DNA from: Oceaniovalibus guishaninsula JLT2003
GTDB lineage: Bacteria; Pseudomonadota; Alphaproteobacteria; Rhodobacterales; Rhodobacteraceae
Direction of reading: 5' to 3'
NCBI RefSeq assembly: GCF_000299575.1
Contig: NZ_AMGO01000020.1
Span: 37,905-101,904 of the forward strand
Length of the DNA: 64,000 nt
Below are positions 37,310 to 46,710 of the stretch, in pieces. The first letter of the stretch is position 1. Every line of letters starts with the position of its first letter. The notes under the pieces are model-generated. The model was given only the letters and a program-made list of their open reading frames with translations. It had not been told where the DNA came from and ran no database searches. The position numbers and the translations under genes were made by a program.

Positions 37310-37675
37310 TCAGAGCGTGCGCGCGACCTCGTCGCGGGTGGCCTGCAATTCGTCGATGGTCCGGCCGAGCCGGTCGCGCTGGGCGCGCAGGTCGGCAAGC
37401 TGCCGGTCGGCCAGGCGCACCCATTCGCGCATCTGCGCCTCGGTGCCCTGGCTGTCGTAGATTTCCAGCCACTGGCGGATTTCTTCCAGGCTGAATCCCC
37501 AGCGCCGGCCGCGCAGGATCAGCTTCATGCGCGCCACCTCGCGCGGGCCGTAAAAGCGCGCGCGCCCCTCGCGCTGGGGCTTGAGAAGTTCGATGTATTC
37601 GTAATAGCGCAGCGTGCGCGGGGTCACGTCGAAGCGCGCGCACATCTGCTTGAATGTCAGTGCGGTCTCGTCCAT
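37310..37675 (-). CDS. Second MerR-family regulator
   Basis: A 121-residue regulator with the same build as its neighbour: an N-terminal winged helix ([25 protein letters not shown], then [19 protein letters not shown]) and a coiled-coil C-terminus ([19 protein letters not shown]). It is clearly a paralogue of the downstream MerR (shared [19 protein letters not shown]). It is monocistronic; the next gene starts from its own promoter at 37.2 kb. The target genes are unknown; the cluster itself or the divergent thioesterases are candidates. Confidence 0.82.
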   Translation of the reverse strand: MDETALTFKQMCARFDVTPRTLRYYEYIELLKPQREGRARFYGPREVARMKLILRGRRWGFSLEEIRQWLEIYDSQGTEAQMREWVRLADRQLADLRAQRDRLGRTIDELQATRDEVARTL

Positions 37676-37696
37676 CGCCTCCGGCCTCTTTACGCA

Positions 37697-37725
37697 ACGC
37701 TAGCCGGGTTGGGGCCTGCGTTCAA
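37697..37725 (-). promoter_or_regulatory. Candidate promoter of the second MerR gene
   Basis: On the minus strand TTGAAC (37725-37720) is followed after 17 bases by TAGCGT (37702-37697), about 22 bases upstream of the ATG. The -10 box is weak. Confidence 0.4.
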
Positions 37726-37815
37726 TCGCGCGGGGCGGGTGCGCCGGTCAGTTTGCGCTTGTCCGCGCGCCCTTCGGCACGGCAAGAGGGACCGGCACCC
37801 TGTCCCGAGGACCGC

Positions 37816-38250
37816 ATGACCGACAAGCTGACCCGTATCGCCGCGCAATTCATCGAGGCGATCCCCCATGCCCGATCGCTGGGAATGCGCCTGACCGCCA
37901 TCGGCGAGGGTACGGCCACGATCGAGATGCCCTATGACGCGCGGTTCGTCGGCGATCCGGCGACGGGGGTGATCCACGGCGGGGCGGTGTCGGCGCTGAT
38001 GGATACCTGCGGCGGGGCGGCGGTGATGGCGCATCCGACCGGCGCCACCAGCACCGCGACACTGGATCTGCGCATCGACTACATGCGCAGCGCGACGCCC
38101 GGCCAGACCGTGCGGGCGCGCGCCGACTGCTATCATGTGACGCGTTCGGTCGCGTTTGTGCGCGCCGTGGCGACCGATGACGACGAGGACCGGCCGGTCG
38201 CCACCGCATCGGGCGCCTTCACGGTCGAACGTCCGGCCGGTGCCGCATGA
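37816..38250 (+). CDS. PaaI-type hotdog thioesterase, copy 1
   Basis: A 144-residue single-hotdog thioesterase. The signature [20 protein letters not shown] is that of the PaaI family, which hydrolyses acyl- or aryl-CoA esters and releases trapped CoA. Start ATG 37816 gives [20 protein letters not shown]. The second copy starts within its stop codon. It is divergent from the MerR gene and adjacent to the beta-oxidation cluster, which fits a role in CoA recycling. Confidence 0.85.
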   Translation: MTDKLTRIAAQFIEAIPHARSLGMRLTAIGEGTATIEMPYDARFVGDPATGVIHGGAVSALMDTCGGAAVMAHPTGATSTATLDLRIDYMRSATPGQTVRARADCYHVTRSVAFVRAVATDDDEDRPVATASGAFTVERPAGAA

Positions 38251-38753
38251 GCCGCGCCATTCCCGAACCCGTGCAGGTCGTCAAGCAGCGGCGCGACGCG
38301 GCCCTGGCCGCCCTGGTCGGCGGCGTGCCCTATATCCGCTATCTGGGCATCACCTTCGACCGGCGCGGCGACGAGCTGACGGCGCTGCTGCGCTATGACG
38401 ACAAGCTGATCGGCAACCCCCGCCTGCCGGCGATCCACGGCGGCGTGACGGCCGCCTTCATGGAGGTGACGGCCATCATCGAGCTGGGCTGGCAGCAGGT
38501 CTGGTCGGGGATGGAGGCCGGCGCCCCCGAGCACGGCGCGCCCGAAGCCATGCCGCGACTGCCCAAGACCATCGACTTCACCGTGGATTACCTGCGGTCG
38601 GGCCTGCCGCGCGACGCCTATGCGCGGGCGACGGTCAACCGGTCGGGACGCCGCTATGCCAGCGTGAATGTCGAGGCGTGGCAGGATAACCGCGCCCGGC
38701 TTTTCGCGCAGGCGACGGGGCATTTCCTGATGCCGCCGCGGGACGATGGCTGA
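38247..38753 (+). CDS. PaaI-type hotdog thioesterase, copy 2
   Basis: A 168-residue paralogue with [20 protein letters not shown] as its hotdog signature and a longer N-terminus and middle loop (about residues 85-105, rich in Glu/Pro/Ala). It overlaps copy 1 by four bases, and its own end overlaps the MATE start by eight bases. The catalytic acid differs (Glu in MEVT against Asp in MDTC), so the two may differ in substrate or may work as a heteromer; both ideas are inferred. Confidence 0.82.
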   Translation: MSRAIPEPVQVVKQRRDAALAALVGGVPYIRYLGITFDRRGDELTALLRYDDKLIGNPRLPAIHGGVTAAFMEVTAIIELGWQQVWSGMEAGAPEHGAPEAMPRLPKTIDFTVDYLRSGLPRDAYARATVNRSGRRYASVNVEAWQDNRARLFAQATGHFLMPPRDDG

Positions 38754-40059
38754 ACCGCGTCCGGTCACGCATCGCCGGGTTCTGGCCGTCGCCCTGCCCA
38801 TCGTGCTGTCGAACGCCACCGTGCCGATCCTGGGCGCGGTCGATACCGGCGTCGTGGGGCAGCTGGGCCAGGCCGCCCCCATCGGCGCGGTGGGGATCGG
38901 CGCGGTCATCCTGACGGCCTTCTACTGGATCTTCGGGTTCCTGCGCATGGGCACGACCGGATTCGCGGCGCAGGCGCTGGGACGGGGCGATAAGGACGAG
39001 GGCGCTGCGATCCTGTCGCGCGCGCTGGCCATCGCGGCGCTGGGCGGGGGCGCCATCGTCGCGCTGCAATGGCCGCTTTTCGCCGCGGCCTTCGCGGTGG
39101 CCCCCGCCAGCGCCGAGGTCGAGACGCTGGCGCGCGCCTATATGGGCATCCGCGTCTGGTCGGCGCCCGCGCTGATCGCGATCTATGCGATCACCGGCTG
39201 GCTGATCGCGGCGGAACGCACGCGCGGGGTGCTGGGCATCCAGCTGGCGATGAACGGCGCGAATATCGCGCTCGACCTGTGGTTCGTGCTGGGTCTGGGC
39301 TGGGGCGTGCGGGGCGTCGCCGCCGCCACGGTCATCGCCGAATGGTCGGGTCTGGCGCTGGGGCTGTGGCTGTGCCGCGACGCGTTCGCCACGCCCGCAT
39401 GGCGCGACCGGGCGCGTGTGCTGGACCCCGCACGCCTGCGGCGTTTCGCGCAGGTGAACGGCGACATCCTGGTGCGGTCGCTGCTGCTGCAATCGGTGCT
39501 GGTGTCGTTCCTGTTCCTGTCGGCGCGGTTCGGCGACGTGCGGCTGGCGGGCAACCAGATCCTGATCCAGTTCCTGAACATCACCGCCTATGCGCTGGAC
39601 GGTTTCGCCTTCGCCGCCGAGGCGATCGTCGGCGCCGCCGTCGGGTCGGGGCGGCGCGACCTGTTCCGGCGCGGGGCGGTCGTGACCGGCTTTTGGGGCG
39701 GCATCGGCGGCCTGCTGCTGGCCGCGGCCTTCGCGCTGGGCGGCGGTGCGGTGATCGACACGATGACGACATCGCCCGAGGTGCGCGAGGCCGCGCGCGC
39801 CTATCTGCCGTGGATGGTGGCCGCCCCGGTGCTGGCGGTCGCGGCATTCATGCTGGACGGCATCTTCATCGGCGCCACGCGGACGAAGGACATGCGCAAC
39901 ATGATGGCGCTGTCGGTGGCGATCTATGCGCTGGCGCTGGTCGCGCTGCTGCCGGTCTTCGGCAATCACGGCCTGTGGATGGCGCTGTCGGTCAGCTATG
40001 TCGCGCGGGCCGCGACGCTGGGCTGGAAGTACCCCGCGTTGGAACGGTCCATCGGCTAA
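38746..40059 (+). CDS. MATE-family efflux transporter
   Basis: A 437-residue inner-membrane protein with about 12 hydrophobic helices. It starts [19 protein letters not shown], followed by [20 protein letters not shown], the DinF/NorM-type MATE opening. Such proteins export cationic drugs or metabolites against Na+ or H+. It is last in the thioesterase group and overlaps the stop of convergent pyrD by four bases. The substrate is unknown. Confidence 0.88.
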   Translation: MAEPRPVTHRRVLAVALPIVLSNATVPILGAVDTGVVGQLGQAAPIGAVGIGAVILTAFYWIFGFLRMGTTGFAAQALGRGDKDEGAAILSRALAIAALGGGAIVALQWPLFAAAFAVAPASAEVETLARAYMGIRVWSAPALIAIYAITGWLIAAERTRGVLGIQLAMNGANIALDLWFVLGLGWGVRGVAAATVIAEWSGLALGLWLCRDAFATPAWRDRARVLDPARLRRFAQVNGDILVRSLLLQSVLVSFLFLSARFGDVRLAGNQILIQFLNITAYALDGFAFAAEAIVGAAVGSGRRDLFRRGAVVTGFWGGIGGLLLAAAFALGGGAVIDTMTTSPEVREAARAYLPWMVAAPVLAVAAFMLDGIFIGATRTKDMRNMMALSVAIYALALVALLPVFGNHGLWMALSVSYVARAATLGWKYPALERSIG

Positions 40060-41111
40060 AGCCAGGCGTCCCGTCCGCTGCCGACCGCATCGGCGACATT
40101 GGCGAACCCGTCGCGCGCCAAAGCGGCGTCGAGGTCGCGGGCGATGCGGGCGGCAAGCGACAGGCCACGATAGGACAGCGCGGTATAGAGTTGCACCGCG
40201 GACGCCCCCGCGCGAATTTTGGCATAGGCATCCGCGCCGCTGGCGATGCCGCCCACCCCGATCAGCGGCAGCGCGGTCAGCGTCGACAGCCGCGCCAGCA
40301 CGCGGGTGGACCGGTCGAAAAGCGGCCGTCCCGACAGGCCGCCCGCCTGATCGCGGTGCGTCCTGCGCAGCCCGTCGCGCGCAAGTGTGGTGTTGGTGGC
40401 GACGATGGCGGCCAGCCCGGCATCCTCGGCCACTGCCGCAATGTCGGCCAATGCCGCCTCGTCGAGGTCGGGGGCGATCTTCAGCATCAGCGGAATGCCC
40501 GTCCCGTTCGCGGCCCGCGCGCCGTCCAGCAAGGCCGCCAGCGCGTCGCGCCCCTGAAGGTCGCGCAGCCGTTCCGTGTTGGGCGAACTGACGTTGATCG
40601 TGGCGAAATCGACATGCGGCCCGACGATCCGCAAAACCTGTCCGAAATCCGCCGCCCGGTCGGCGCTGTCCTTGTTGGCCCCGAGGTTGAGGCCCACGGG
40701 GATGCCGCGCGCCCGCCGGGCCAGCCGCGCGGCGATGGCGTCGGCGCCATCGTTGTTGAAGCCGAAGCGGTTGATGACCGCGCCGTCCTCGGGCAGGCGG
40801 AACAGCCGCGGGCGGGGATTGCCGGGCTGGGGGCGGGGCGTGGCGGCGCCGACCTCGATCCAGCCGAAGCCCGCCTGCGACAGCGGCGCCACCGCGACCG
40901 CGTTCTTGTCGAACCCCGCCGCCAGCCCGACAGGGTTCGGCAGGTCCAGCCCGGCGATGCGGGTACGCAGACGGTCGGACGCGACGGGGCCGGGGCGCGG
41001 GGCCAGTCCGGCGCGGATCGCCCGCAGCGCCAGCCCATGCGCGCGTTCGGGGTCGAGCCGCCGCAGGGCGGGCAGCGCCAGACGTTCGGCCAGACGTTCG
41101 GGCAAGCTCAT
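40056..41111 (-). CDS. pyrD: Dihydroorotate dehydrogenase (quinone)
   Basis: A 351-residue class 2, membrane-associated flavoenzyme that oxidises dihydroorotate to orotate with ubiquinone in pyrimidine synthesis. Motifs include [38 protein letters not shown]-like [27 protein letters not shown] (catalytic Ser) and [17 protein letters not shown]. The N-terminal helix [17 protein letters not shown] fits quinone and membrane contact. Start ATG 41111 overlaps the DUF952 stop. Confidence 0.95.
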   Translation of the reverse strand: MSLPERLAERLALPALRRLDPERAHGLALRAIRAGLAPRPGPVASDRLRTRIAGLDLPNPVGLAAGFDKNAVAVAPLSQAGFGWIEVGAATPRPQPGNPRPRLFRLPEDGAVINRFGFNNDGADAIAARLARRARGIPVGLNLGANKDSADRAADFGQVLRIVGPHVDFATINVSSPNTERLRDLQGRDALAALLDGARAANGTGIPLMLKIAPDLDEAALADIAAVAEDAGLAAIVATNTTLARDGLRRTHRDQAGGLSGRPLFDRSTRVLARLSTLTALPLIGVGGIASGADAYAKIRAGASAVQLYTALSYRGLSLAARIARDLDAALARDGFANVADAVGSGRDAWL

Positions 41112-41446
41112 CGCACGGCGTCGGGCAGGACGTGGATGCCGCCCGACAAAGCCAGCGGCGCATGCCAGCGCACCTCGTCCAGCCCCAGCGGGCGATAGAG
41201 ATGCGGAAAGAGGTCGCCGCCCCTCGACCGCTCCCATTTCAGGGCATCGCCCAGATCGTCGGTGTCGCAGGCGCAGATCGTCAGGCCGGCCGCCCCCGCG
41301 AAATACCGCGCCAGCGTCTCGGCCACCTGATCGGCGGTCGAGAAATGGATGAAGCCGTCGGCCAGATCGACCGGCGCGCCGTCCGTGCGGCCATCGGCGG
41401 CAAGCTGCGCCCATTCGTCGGCGCGAAGGATCTTGTAGATCAGCAT
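41108..41446 (-). CDS. DUF952 protein
   Basis: A 112-residue protein. [19 protein letters not shown], then [19 protein letters not shown] and [15 protein letters not shown] are the DUF952 hallmarks. No activity is known; similar folds relate to tRNA 2'-phosphotransferase-like or ADP-ribosyl proteins, but nothing here proves that. It overlaps pyrD by four bases and precedes it in the transcript. Confidence 0.85.
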   Translation of the reverse strand: MLIYKILRADEWAQLAADGRTDGAPVDLADGFIHFSTADQVAETLARYFAGAAGLTICACDTDDLGDALKWERSRGGDLFPHLYRPLGLDEVRWHAPLALSGGIHVLPDAVR

Positions 41447-41470
41447 GGCGTCCTTTTGACATCTGGCGGG

Positions 41471-41520
41471 GCGAGGGGCCAGCCCCTCGCGCTCCCCGGG
41501 GTATTTCGGGAAAGATGAAG
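41471..41520 (+). repeat. Dispersed repeat, copy c
   Basis: A perfect hairpin GCGAGGGGC / GCCCCTCGC is followed by a core CGGGGTATTTCGGG then AAAGATGAAG (41497-41520). It lies between the DUF952 start and the nucleotidase gene. Confidence 0.78.
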
Positions 41521-41622
41521 GGGTGCCGTAGGGTCACAAGGGCGCCGGGCAGGCGCGAACCTTTTGACAGCGGCGGTCGCGCGCGCCACGCTGCGCGCAT
41601 GTTCCAACACGGGGGGAAAGAC

Positions 41623-43176
41623 ATGATCCGACTAGCGACGACCACCGCGACGCTGGCGCTGATGACCGGCGCCGCTTCGGCCTATGACCTGACGATTCTG
41701 CACACCAACGACTTCCATTCCCGGTTCGAGCCGATCACCTCGCGCGACAACACCTGTTCGCCCGAGGATAACGAGGCCGGCGAATGCTTCGGCGGATGGG
41801 CGCGGCTGGTGACGGCGATCCAGGACGCCAAAGAACGCGCGGACAACCCGCTGCTGGTCGATGGCGGCGACCAGTTTCAGGGCACGCTGTTCTACACCTA
41901 TTACAAGGGCGCCCTGTCGGCCGAGATGATGAACGCGCTGGGCTATGACGCGATGACCGTGGGCAACCACGAATTCGACGACGGACCCGAAGTGCTCAAG
42001 ACCTTCGCCGAGACGATCGAATTCCCGATCCTGATGTCGAACGCGGATCTCACGTCCGAACCGCTATTGAAGGACACCATCCAGAAATCCACCGTGATCG
42101 AGCGCAACGGCGAGAAGATCGGCCTGATCGGCCTGACGCCGCTGGATACGGACGAGCTGGCCAGCCCAGGCCCCAACGTAGTGTTCACCGACCCCGCCGA
42201 GGCGGTGCAGGCCGAGGTGGACAAGCTGACCGAGCAGGGGGTCAACAAGATCGTCGTGCTGTCGCATTCGTCCTACAAGACCGACCTCGATGTCGCCAAG
42301 AACACCACCGGCGTCGATGTCATCGTGGGCGGTCATTCCAACACGCTGCTGGGCGACATGGAGGGGGCGGAAGGGCCCTATCCGACGATGGTGGGCGACA
42401 CCGCCATCGTTCAGGCCTATGCGTATGGAAAGTATCTGGGCGAACTGAACGTGACCTTCGACGACGAGGGCAAGATCGTCAGCGCCAGCGGCGCGCCCAT
42501 CCTCATCGACAGGTCCATGGCCGAGGATCCGGCCGTGGTCGAGCGGATCCGCGAGGCGGCGATCCCGCTGGACGAGATCCGTAACAAGGTGGTCGCCGAA
42601 GCCGCCGAGCCGATCGAGGGCGATCGCACGATCTGCCGCGTGCAGGAATGTTCGATGGGCAACCTCGTGGCCGATGCGATGCTGGCCCGCGTCGCCGATC
42701 AGGGCATCGACGTGGCCATCGCCAATTCGGGCGGCCTGCGCGCCAGCATCGAGGCGGGCGAGGTGACGATGGGCGACGTTCTGACGGTGCTGCCGTTCCA
42801 GAACACGCTGTCCACCTTCCAGGTCGACGGTGCCACGCTGAAAGAGGCGCTGGAGAACGGCGCGAGCCAGATCGAGGAGGAAGCGGGCCGCTTCGCGCAG
42901 GTCGCGGGCATGACCTATGCGGTCGATCCGTCCGCGCCGGTGGGCGAACGCGTCAGCGACGTGACGGTGGGCGGCGAACCGCTGGACATGGACAGGACCT
43001 ATGGCGTGGTCAGCAACGATTATGTCCGCAACGGCGGCGACGGGTATTCCATGTTCGTCGATGCCGCGAACGCCTATGATTTCGGGCCGGACCTGGCGGA
43101 TGTCACGGCCGAGTACATGGCCGCGCAGGACGGCGCCTATCGGCCCTACACCGATGGCCGCATCACCATGAAGTGA
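41623..43176 (+). CDS. Periplasmic 5'-nucleotidase / 2',3'-cyclic phosphodiesterase family
   Basis: A 517-residue exported UshA-type enzyme removing phosphate from extracellular nucleotides. The signal peptide is [20 protein letters not shown]. The two-metal domain follows ([59 protein letters not shown]), and then the nucleotide-binding domain ([42 protein letters not shown]). Start ATG 41623 follows GGGGGGAA. It is convergent with the MFS gene and close to the nucleoside importer, which suits nucleotide scavenging. Confidence 0.92.
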   Translation: MIRLATTTATLALMTGAASAYDLTILHTNDFHSRFEPITSRDNTCSPEDNEAGECFGGWARLVTAIQDAKERADNPLLVDGGDQFQGTLFYTYYKGALSAEMMNALGYDAMTVGNHEFDDGPEVLKTFAETIEFPILMSNADLTSEPLLKDTIQKSTVIERNGEKIGLIGLTPLDTDELASPGPNVVFTDPAEAVQAEVDKLTEQGVNKIVVLSHSSYKTDLDVAKNTTGVDVIVGGHSNTLLGDMEGAEGPYPTMVGDTAIVQAYAYGKYLGELNVTFDDEGKIVSASGAPILIDRSMAEDPAVVERIREAAIPLDEIRNKVVAEAAEPIEGDRTICRVQECSMGNLVADAMLARVADQGIDVAIANSGGLRASIEAGEVTMGDVLTVLPFQNTLSTFQVDGATLKEALENGASQIEEEAGRFAQVAGMTYAVDPSAPVGERVSDVTVGGEPLDMDRTYGVVSNDYVRNGGDGYSMFVDAANAYDFGPDLADVTAEYMAAQDGAYRPYTDGRITMK

Positions 43177-43183
43177 CGCATCC

Positions 43184-44509
43184 TCAGCGGGGCGCGTTCT
43201 GGGGGTGCGCCTCGCTCTCGTCCTGGCGGGCGGCATCGTGGGCGGCCTCGGCATCGTCGCGGGCCGCCGCCATCTCGCCTTGGTCCGTCTCGGCCAGCAG
43301 CGCCGTCTGCGGGGTCGAGATGCGACCGCCCGGCACCGGCTGAAAGCTGCCCTTCGCCGCTTCGGCCACGGGCGCGCGCCGCGACATGCGGTAAAGCGTA
43401 TAGAGGATGATCAGGATGTGCGCCCCGGCCGTGACCCAGTAAAGCGCCGAATTGCCCACGTTCGTCATGCCCCATCCGGCCACCAGCGGCCCCACGACGG
43501 ACCCCAGACCGAAGATCAGCAGCAGGCCGCCCGAAATCTGGATGGCGGTGCCGGGGGCCGCGTGGTCGTTCGCGTGCGCCACGATGATCGGATAGAGCGC
43601 GAAGATCGACCCGCCCAGCAGCGCGGCCAGCAACAGGTTCTCGGTCCGGCCCGTGGGCGCCCAGAAGATGAACGCCAGATCCGCGATCAGCGCCAGCACC
43701 GCGACCCCCACCAGCACCTTGCGGCGATCCGTCCGGTCCGACAGAATCCCCACCGGGATCTGAGCGACGGCCCCTGCAAGAATCGGGACCGAGGTGAAGA
43801 CGGCCACCGCGGTCAGCATCAGGCCGACCCGTTCGGCATAGACCGCCGCCAGTGCGCCGAAGGCCGCGTTCGAGATGCCGACGCAGAAAACGGCGAAGAC
43901 CGCCACGGGCGAATTGCGCCATAATCCCCGCAGATCCAGGCGAACCGATACCAGCGGCGCCGGCGTGCTGGTCGAACTGATCGCCGTGGGCACCAGCGCC
44001 AGGCAATAGAAGATCGCCCCAAGCGCGAAGAAGGTGAACCCCGCCGGATCGCCCAGCGTCAGCATCAACTGGCCCGCCGTGCTGGCCGCCAGGTTGACCA
44101 TCGTATAGATGCCGAAGATACGGCCGCGCGTTTCGGGCGCGGCGCGTTCGCTCAGCCAGCTTTCGACGATCATCGCGGCGCCCGCGAAGCAGAAGCCGCA
44201 GACGCCGCGCAGCACGATCCACGCCACCGGCGTCAGCAGCAGCGCCGAGCCCAGGATCGACACCGCCGCAATGGCCGACATGGCGCTGAAGGCGCGCACA
44301 TGCCCGACCCGCGCCACCAGCCCCGATGTCAGCGCGCAGCCCGACACATAGCCGATGGCCCATCCCGTCCCCAGCAGGCCCAGCGAAAAGGCGGTGAACC
44401 CTTCGATGGAACCGCGCACCGGCAGCAGCAGCGCGTTGATCCCGCCCGCGAACAGCAGAAAGGCGGATCCGATCAGCAGGGCGCTGATCGGCAGAATCTG
44501 GCGGACCAT
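43184..44509 (-). CDS. MFS transporter, YcaD/YfkF-like
   Basis: A 441-residue major facilitator protein with about 12 membrane helices. Typical positions are SLGLLGTGWAIGYVSGCALT for helix 2 and RVGHVRAFSAMSAIAAVSIL, with RGVCGFCFAGAAMIVESWLS as in the YcaD subgroup. A soluble, charged C-terminal tail (about 390-441) is rich in Asp, Glu and Ala. The substrate is unknown. It lies 101 bases downstream of the BMP lipoprotein-like gene, past a strong hairpin, so it may or may not share the transcript. Confidence 0.85.
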   Translation of the reverse strand: MVRQILPISALLIGSAFLLFAGGINALLLPVRGSIEGFTAFSLGLLGTGWAIGYVSGCALTSGLVARVGHVRAFSAMSAIAAVSILGSALLLTPVAWIVLRGVCGFCFAGAAMIVESWLSERAAPETRGRIFGIYTMVNLAASTAGQLMLTLGDPAGFTFFALGAIFYCLALVPTAISSTSTPAPLVSVRLDLRGLWRNSPVAVFAVFCVGISNAAFGALAAVYAERVGLMLTAVAVFTSVPILAGAVAQIPVGILSDRTDRRKVLVGVAVLALIADLAFIFWAPTGRTENLLLAALLGGSIFALYPIIVAHANDHAAPGTAIQISGGLLLIFGLGSVVGPLVAGWGMTNVGNSALYWVTAGAHILIILYTLYRMSRRAPVAEAAKGSFQPVPGGRISTPQTALLAETDQGEMAAARDDAEAAHDAARQDESEAHPQNAPR

Positions 44510-44549
44510 GGCAGGCTCCTTCGGTTGAGGGGCCTTCTAGGTCAGGATC

Positions 44550-44586
44550 GCGGGCCGGGCCAGTTGTGGCGTCGCTGCCGGCCCGC
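44550..44586. terminator. Hairpin between BMP and MFS genes
   Basis: A perfect 9-bp inverted repeat GCGGGCCGG / CCGGCCCGC with a 19-base loop. It has no T-run, so it may be a transcript stabiliser or attenuator and not a terminator. Confidence 0.35.
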
Positions 44587-44610
44587 GTCGCAGGGTCAGT
44601 CGGGGTGGAA

Positions 44611-45693
44611 TCAGTTGGGAATGTCGCCGGTCAGCCCCTCGACATAGAAATCCATGCCCAGCAGCGTCGCGTCGTCGGCGGTCTCGCCCTCTTTCAGCCA
44701 TTCGCTGCCGTCCTGCCGGTTCAGCGGGCCGGTGAAGGGATGGTATTCGCCCGCCGCGATCCTGTCCCGGATCTCCAGCGCCTCGGCCTTCACGTCGTCG
44801 GGGACGGCCGTGATCTCGCCGATCTCGACCATGCCGGGGCCGATCCCGTCCCAGGTGTCGTCGCTTTCCCAAGTGCCGTCCATCACCGCCTGGACCCGGT
44901 CGATGTAATAGGGCGCCCAGTTGTCGATGATGGAGCTGACGCGCGGGCTGGGCTTGTATTCGGCCATGTCGCTGGCCTGGCCGAAGGCGATGACATTGCC
45001 CGCCTCGGCCGCGGCGGCATGGGGCGCGGTCGAATCGGTGTGTTGCAGGATCACGTCGGCGCCCTGTTCGATCAGCGCCTTGGCGGCGTCGGCCTCCTTG
45101 GCGGGGTCGAACCAGGTGAAGGCCCAGACGATGTTGAACTCGACATCCGGGTTGGCCTTCTTGGCGGCGATATAGGACGCGTTGATGCCGCGGATCACCT
45201 CGGGGATGGGATAGGACGCGATATAGCCGATCTTGTTCGTCTCGGTCATCTTGCCGGCGATATGGCCCAGCACCGCGCGCCCTTCGTAAAAGCGCGCCGA
45301 ATAGGTGCCGACGTTGTCTGCCCGCTTGTAGCCGGTGGCATGTTCGAACTTCACGTCCGGGAACTTCTTGGCTGTGTTGATCGTCGGATCCATGAAGCCG
45401 AAGGACGTGGCGAAGATCAGGTCGGCCCCCGACAGCGCCATCTGCGTCATCACCCGCTCGGCATCGGCGCCTTCGGGAACGCTTTCCTGATAGACGGTCT
45501 CGACCTTGTCGCCGAAATGCTCCTCGACCTTCAGGCGGGCCTGGTCGTGTTCATAGGTATAGCCGCCGTCGCCGATCGGTCCGACATAGACGAAGCCGAC
45601 CTTCACCTTGTCGTCCTGCGCGAAGGCGGGCTGCATGAAGGCCAGCGCCGCCGCACCGAGCAGCGTGGTGCCCAGGAAAGTTCTGCGGATCAT
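44611..45693 (-). CDS. BMP-family nucleoside/purine ABC transporter binding protein
   Basis: A 360-residue periplasmic solute-binding protein with signal peptide MIRRTFLGTTLLGAAALAFM, cleaved near AFAQDD. The mature protein opens KVKVGFVYVGPIGDGGYTYE and has the BMP/PnrA-type ligand elements FATSFGFMDPTINTAKKFP, FYEGRAVLGHIAGKM and ILQHTDSTAPHAAA. Relatives bind nucleosides or purine bases. It is last in a run with xdhABC, the ATPase and two permeases, which makes a xanthine/guanine-type base or purine nucleoside the likely ligand. Start ATG 45693. Confidence 0.9.
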   Translation of the reverse strand: MIRRTFLGTTLLGAAALAFMQPAFAQDDKVKVGFVYVGPIGDGGYTYEHDQARLKVEEHFGDKVETVYQESVPEGADAERVMTQMALSGADLIFATSFGFMDPTINTAKKFPDVKFEHATGYKRADNVGTYSARFYEGRAVLGHIAGKMTETNKIGYIASYPIPEVIRGINASYIAAKKANPDVEFNIVWAFTWFDPAKEADAAKALIEQGADVILQHTDSTAPHAAAAEAGNVIAFGQASDMAEYKPSPRVSSIIDNWAPYYIDRVQAVMDGTWESDDTWDGIGPGMVEIGEITAVPDDVKAEALEIRDRIAAGEYHPFTGPLNRQDGSEWLKEGETADDATLLGMDFYVEGLTGDIPN

Positions 45694-45716
45694 GTCGTGT
45701 TCCCCTGTTGATCGCG

Positions 45717-46646
45717 TCACTGCGACGCGTGGAATGATTGGCCCAGCGATGCGGGCGCGGCCGCGGCCCCCCTGCGGCGCGCCGACATCAGGACCAGCAC
45801 CGCAATCGTTATCAGGTAGGGGGACATCGACAAGTATTCGACGGGCAACGCCACGCCCGCCGCCTGAAGGTTCAGTTGCAGCACCGTGACCCCGCCGAAC
45901 AGATACGCGCCCAGCAGCACCCGGCCCGCGCGCCACGACGCGAAGACGACGATGGCCAGCGCGATCCAGCCCGCGCCCGACGTCATGCCTTCGGTCCATT
46001 GCGGCACCCGCACCAGCGAAAGATACGCCCCGCCCAGCCCAGCGCAGGCGCCGCCGAAGGCGATGGCCGCCATGCGGATCGCCACCACCTTGATTCCCAG
46101 CGCATGCGCCGCCGCGTGGTTTTCGCCCACCGCGCGCAGCGTCAGCCCCGCCCGGCTGCGGTTCAGGAACCACCAGACCGCGAAGGTCAGGAGCAGCGAG
46201 AAATAGACCACCCAGTCATGGCCGAAGACGACGCGGCCGACGAAGGGCAGATCGCCCAGCGGCCCGAGATCCAGACGCGGCGTGGCGGGCGGACGGATGC
46301 CGCTGTAGGATTGCCCCATCAGCGATGAAATCCCCAGGCCGAACAGCGTCGTCGCCAGCCCCGTCGCCACCTGGTTTGCCAGCAGGAACTGCGTCAGCAC
46401 GCCGAAGACCGACGCCAGCGCCGCGCCCGCCACCGCCGCCGCGACAAAGCCCGCGACGGGCGATCCGGTCTCGACCGCGATGGCGAAGCCGCCGATGGCG
46501 CCGACGATCATCATCCCTTCGACGCCCAGGTTCAGCACGCCCGCCTTCTCGACCACCAGCTCGCCCAGGGCGGCCAGCAGCAGCGGGGTGGACGCCACCA
46601 TCAGCGACGCCACCAGCAGCGTGGGCGAGATGACGCTCAGATCCAT
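45717..46646 (-). CDS. ABC transporter permease, nucleoside type (second)
   Basis: A 309-residue inner-membrane permease of the branched-chain/ribose/nucleoside group with about 8-9 helices. Signature pieces are LVVEKAGVLNLGVEGMMIVG and ALGINSSLMGQ-like LGISSLMGQSYSGI, with AVGENHAAAHALGIKV for the ATPase coupling loop. It is homologous to the C-terminal type permease of the BmpA/NupA importer. It is 23 bases ahead of the BMP gene. Confidence 0.92.
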   Translation of the reverse strand: MDLSVISPTLLVASLMVASTPLLLAALGELVVEKAGVLNLGVEGMMIVGAIGGFAIAVETGSPVAGFVAAAVAGAALASVFGVLTQFLLANQVATGLATTLFGLGISSLMGQSYSGIRPPATPRLDLGPLGDLPFVGRVVFGHDWVVYFSLLLTFAVWWFLNRSRAGLTLRAVGENHAAAHALGIKVVAIRMAAIAFGGACAGLGGAYLSLVRVPQWTEGMTSGAGWIALAIVVFASWRAGRVLLGAYLFGGVTVLQLNLQAAGVALPVEYLSMSPYLITIAVLVLMSARRRGAAAAPASLGQSFHASQ

Positions 46647-46667
46647 GCCGGCCCCCGCATGGCGGCG

Positions 46668-46703
46668 TTCGCCTTCGGCGAGGGTATTTGAAGAAAGATG
46701 AAG
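46668..46703 (+). repeat. Dispersed repeat, copy d
   Basis: The flank TTCGCCTTCGGCG is followed by a core GAGGGTATTTGAAG then AAAGATGAAG. It occupies most of the 64-base gap between the two permease genes and matches copy b closely. Confidence 0.75.
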
Positions 46704-46710
46704 GGCGCGG

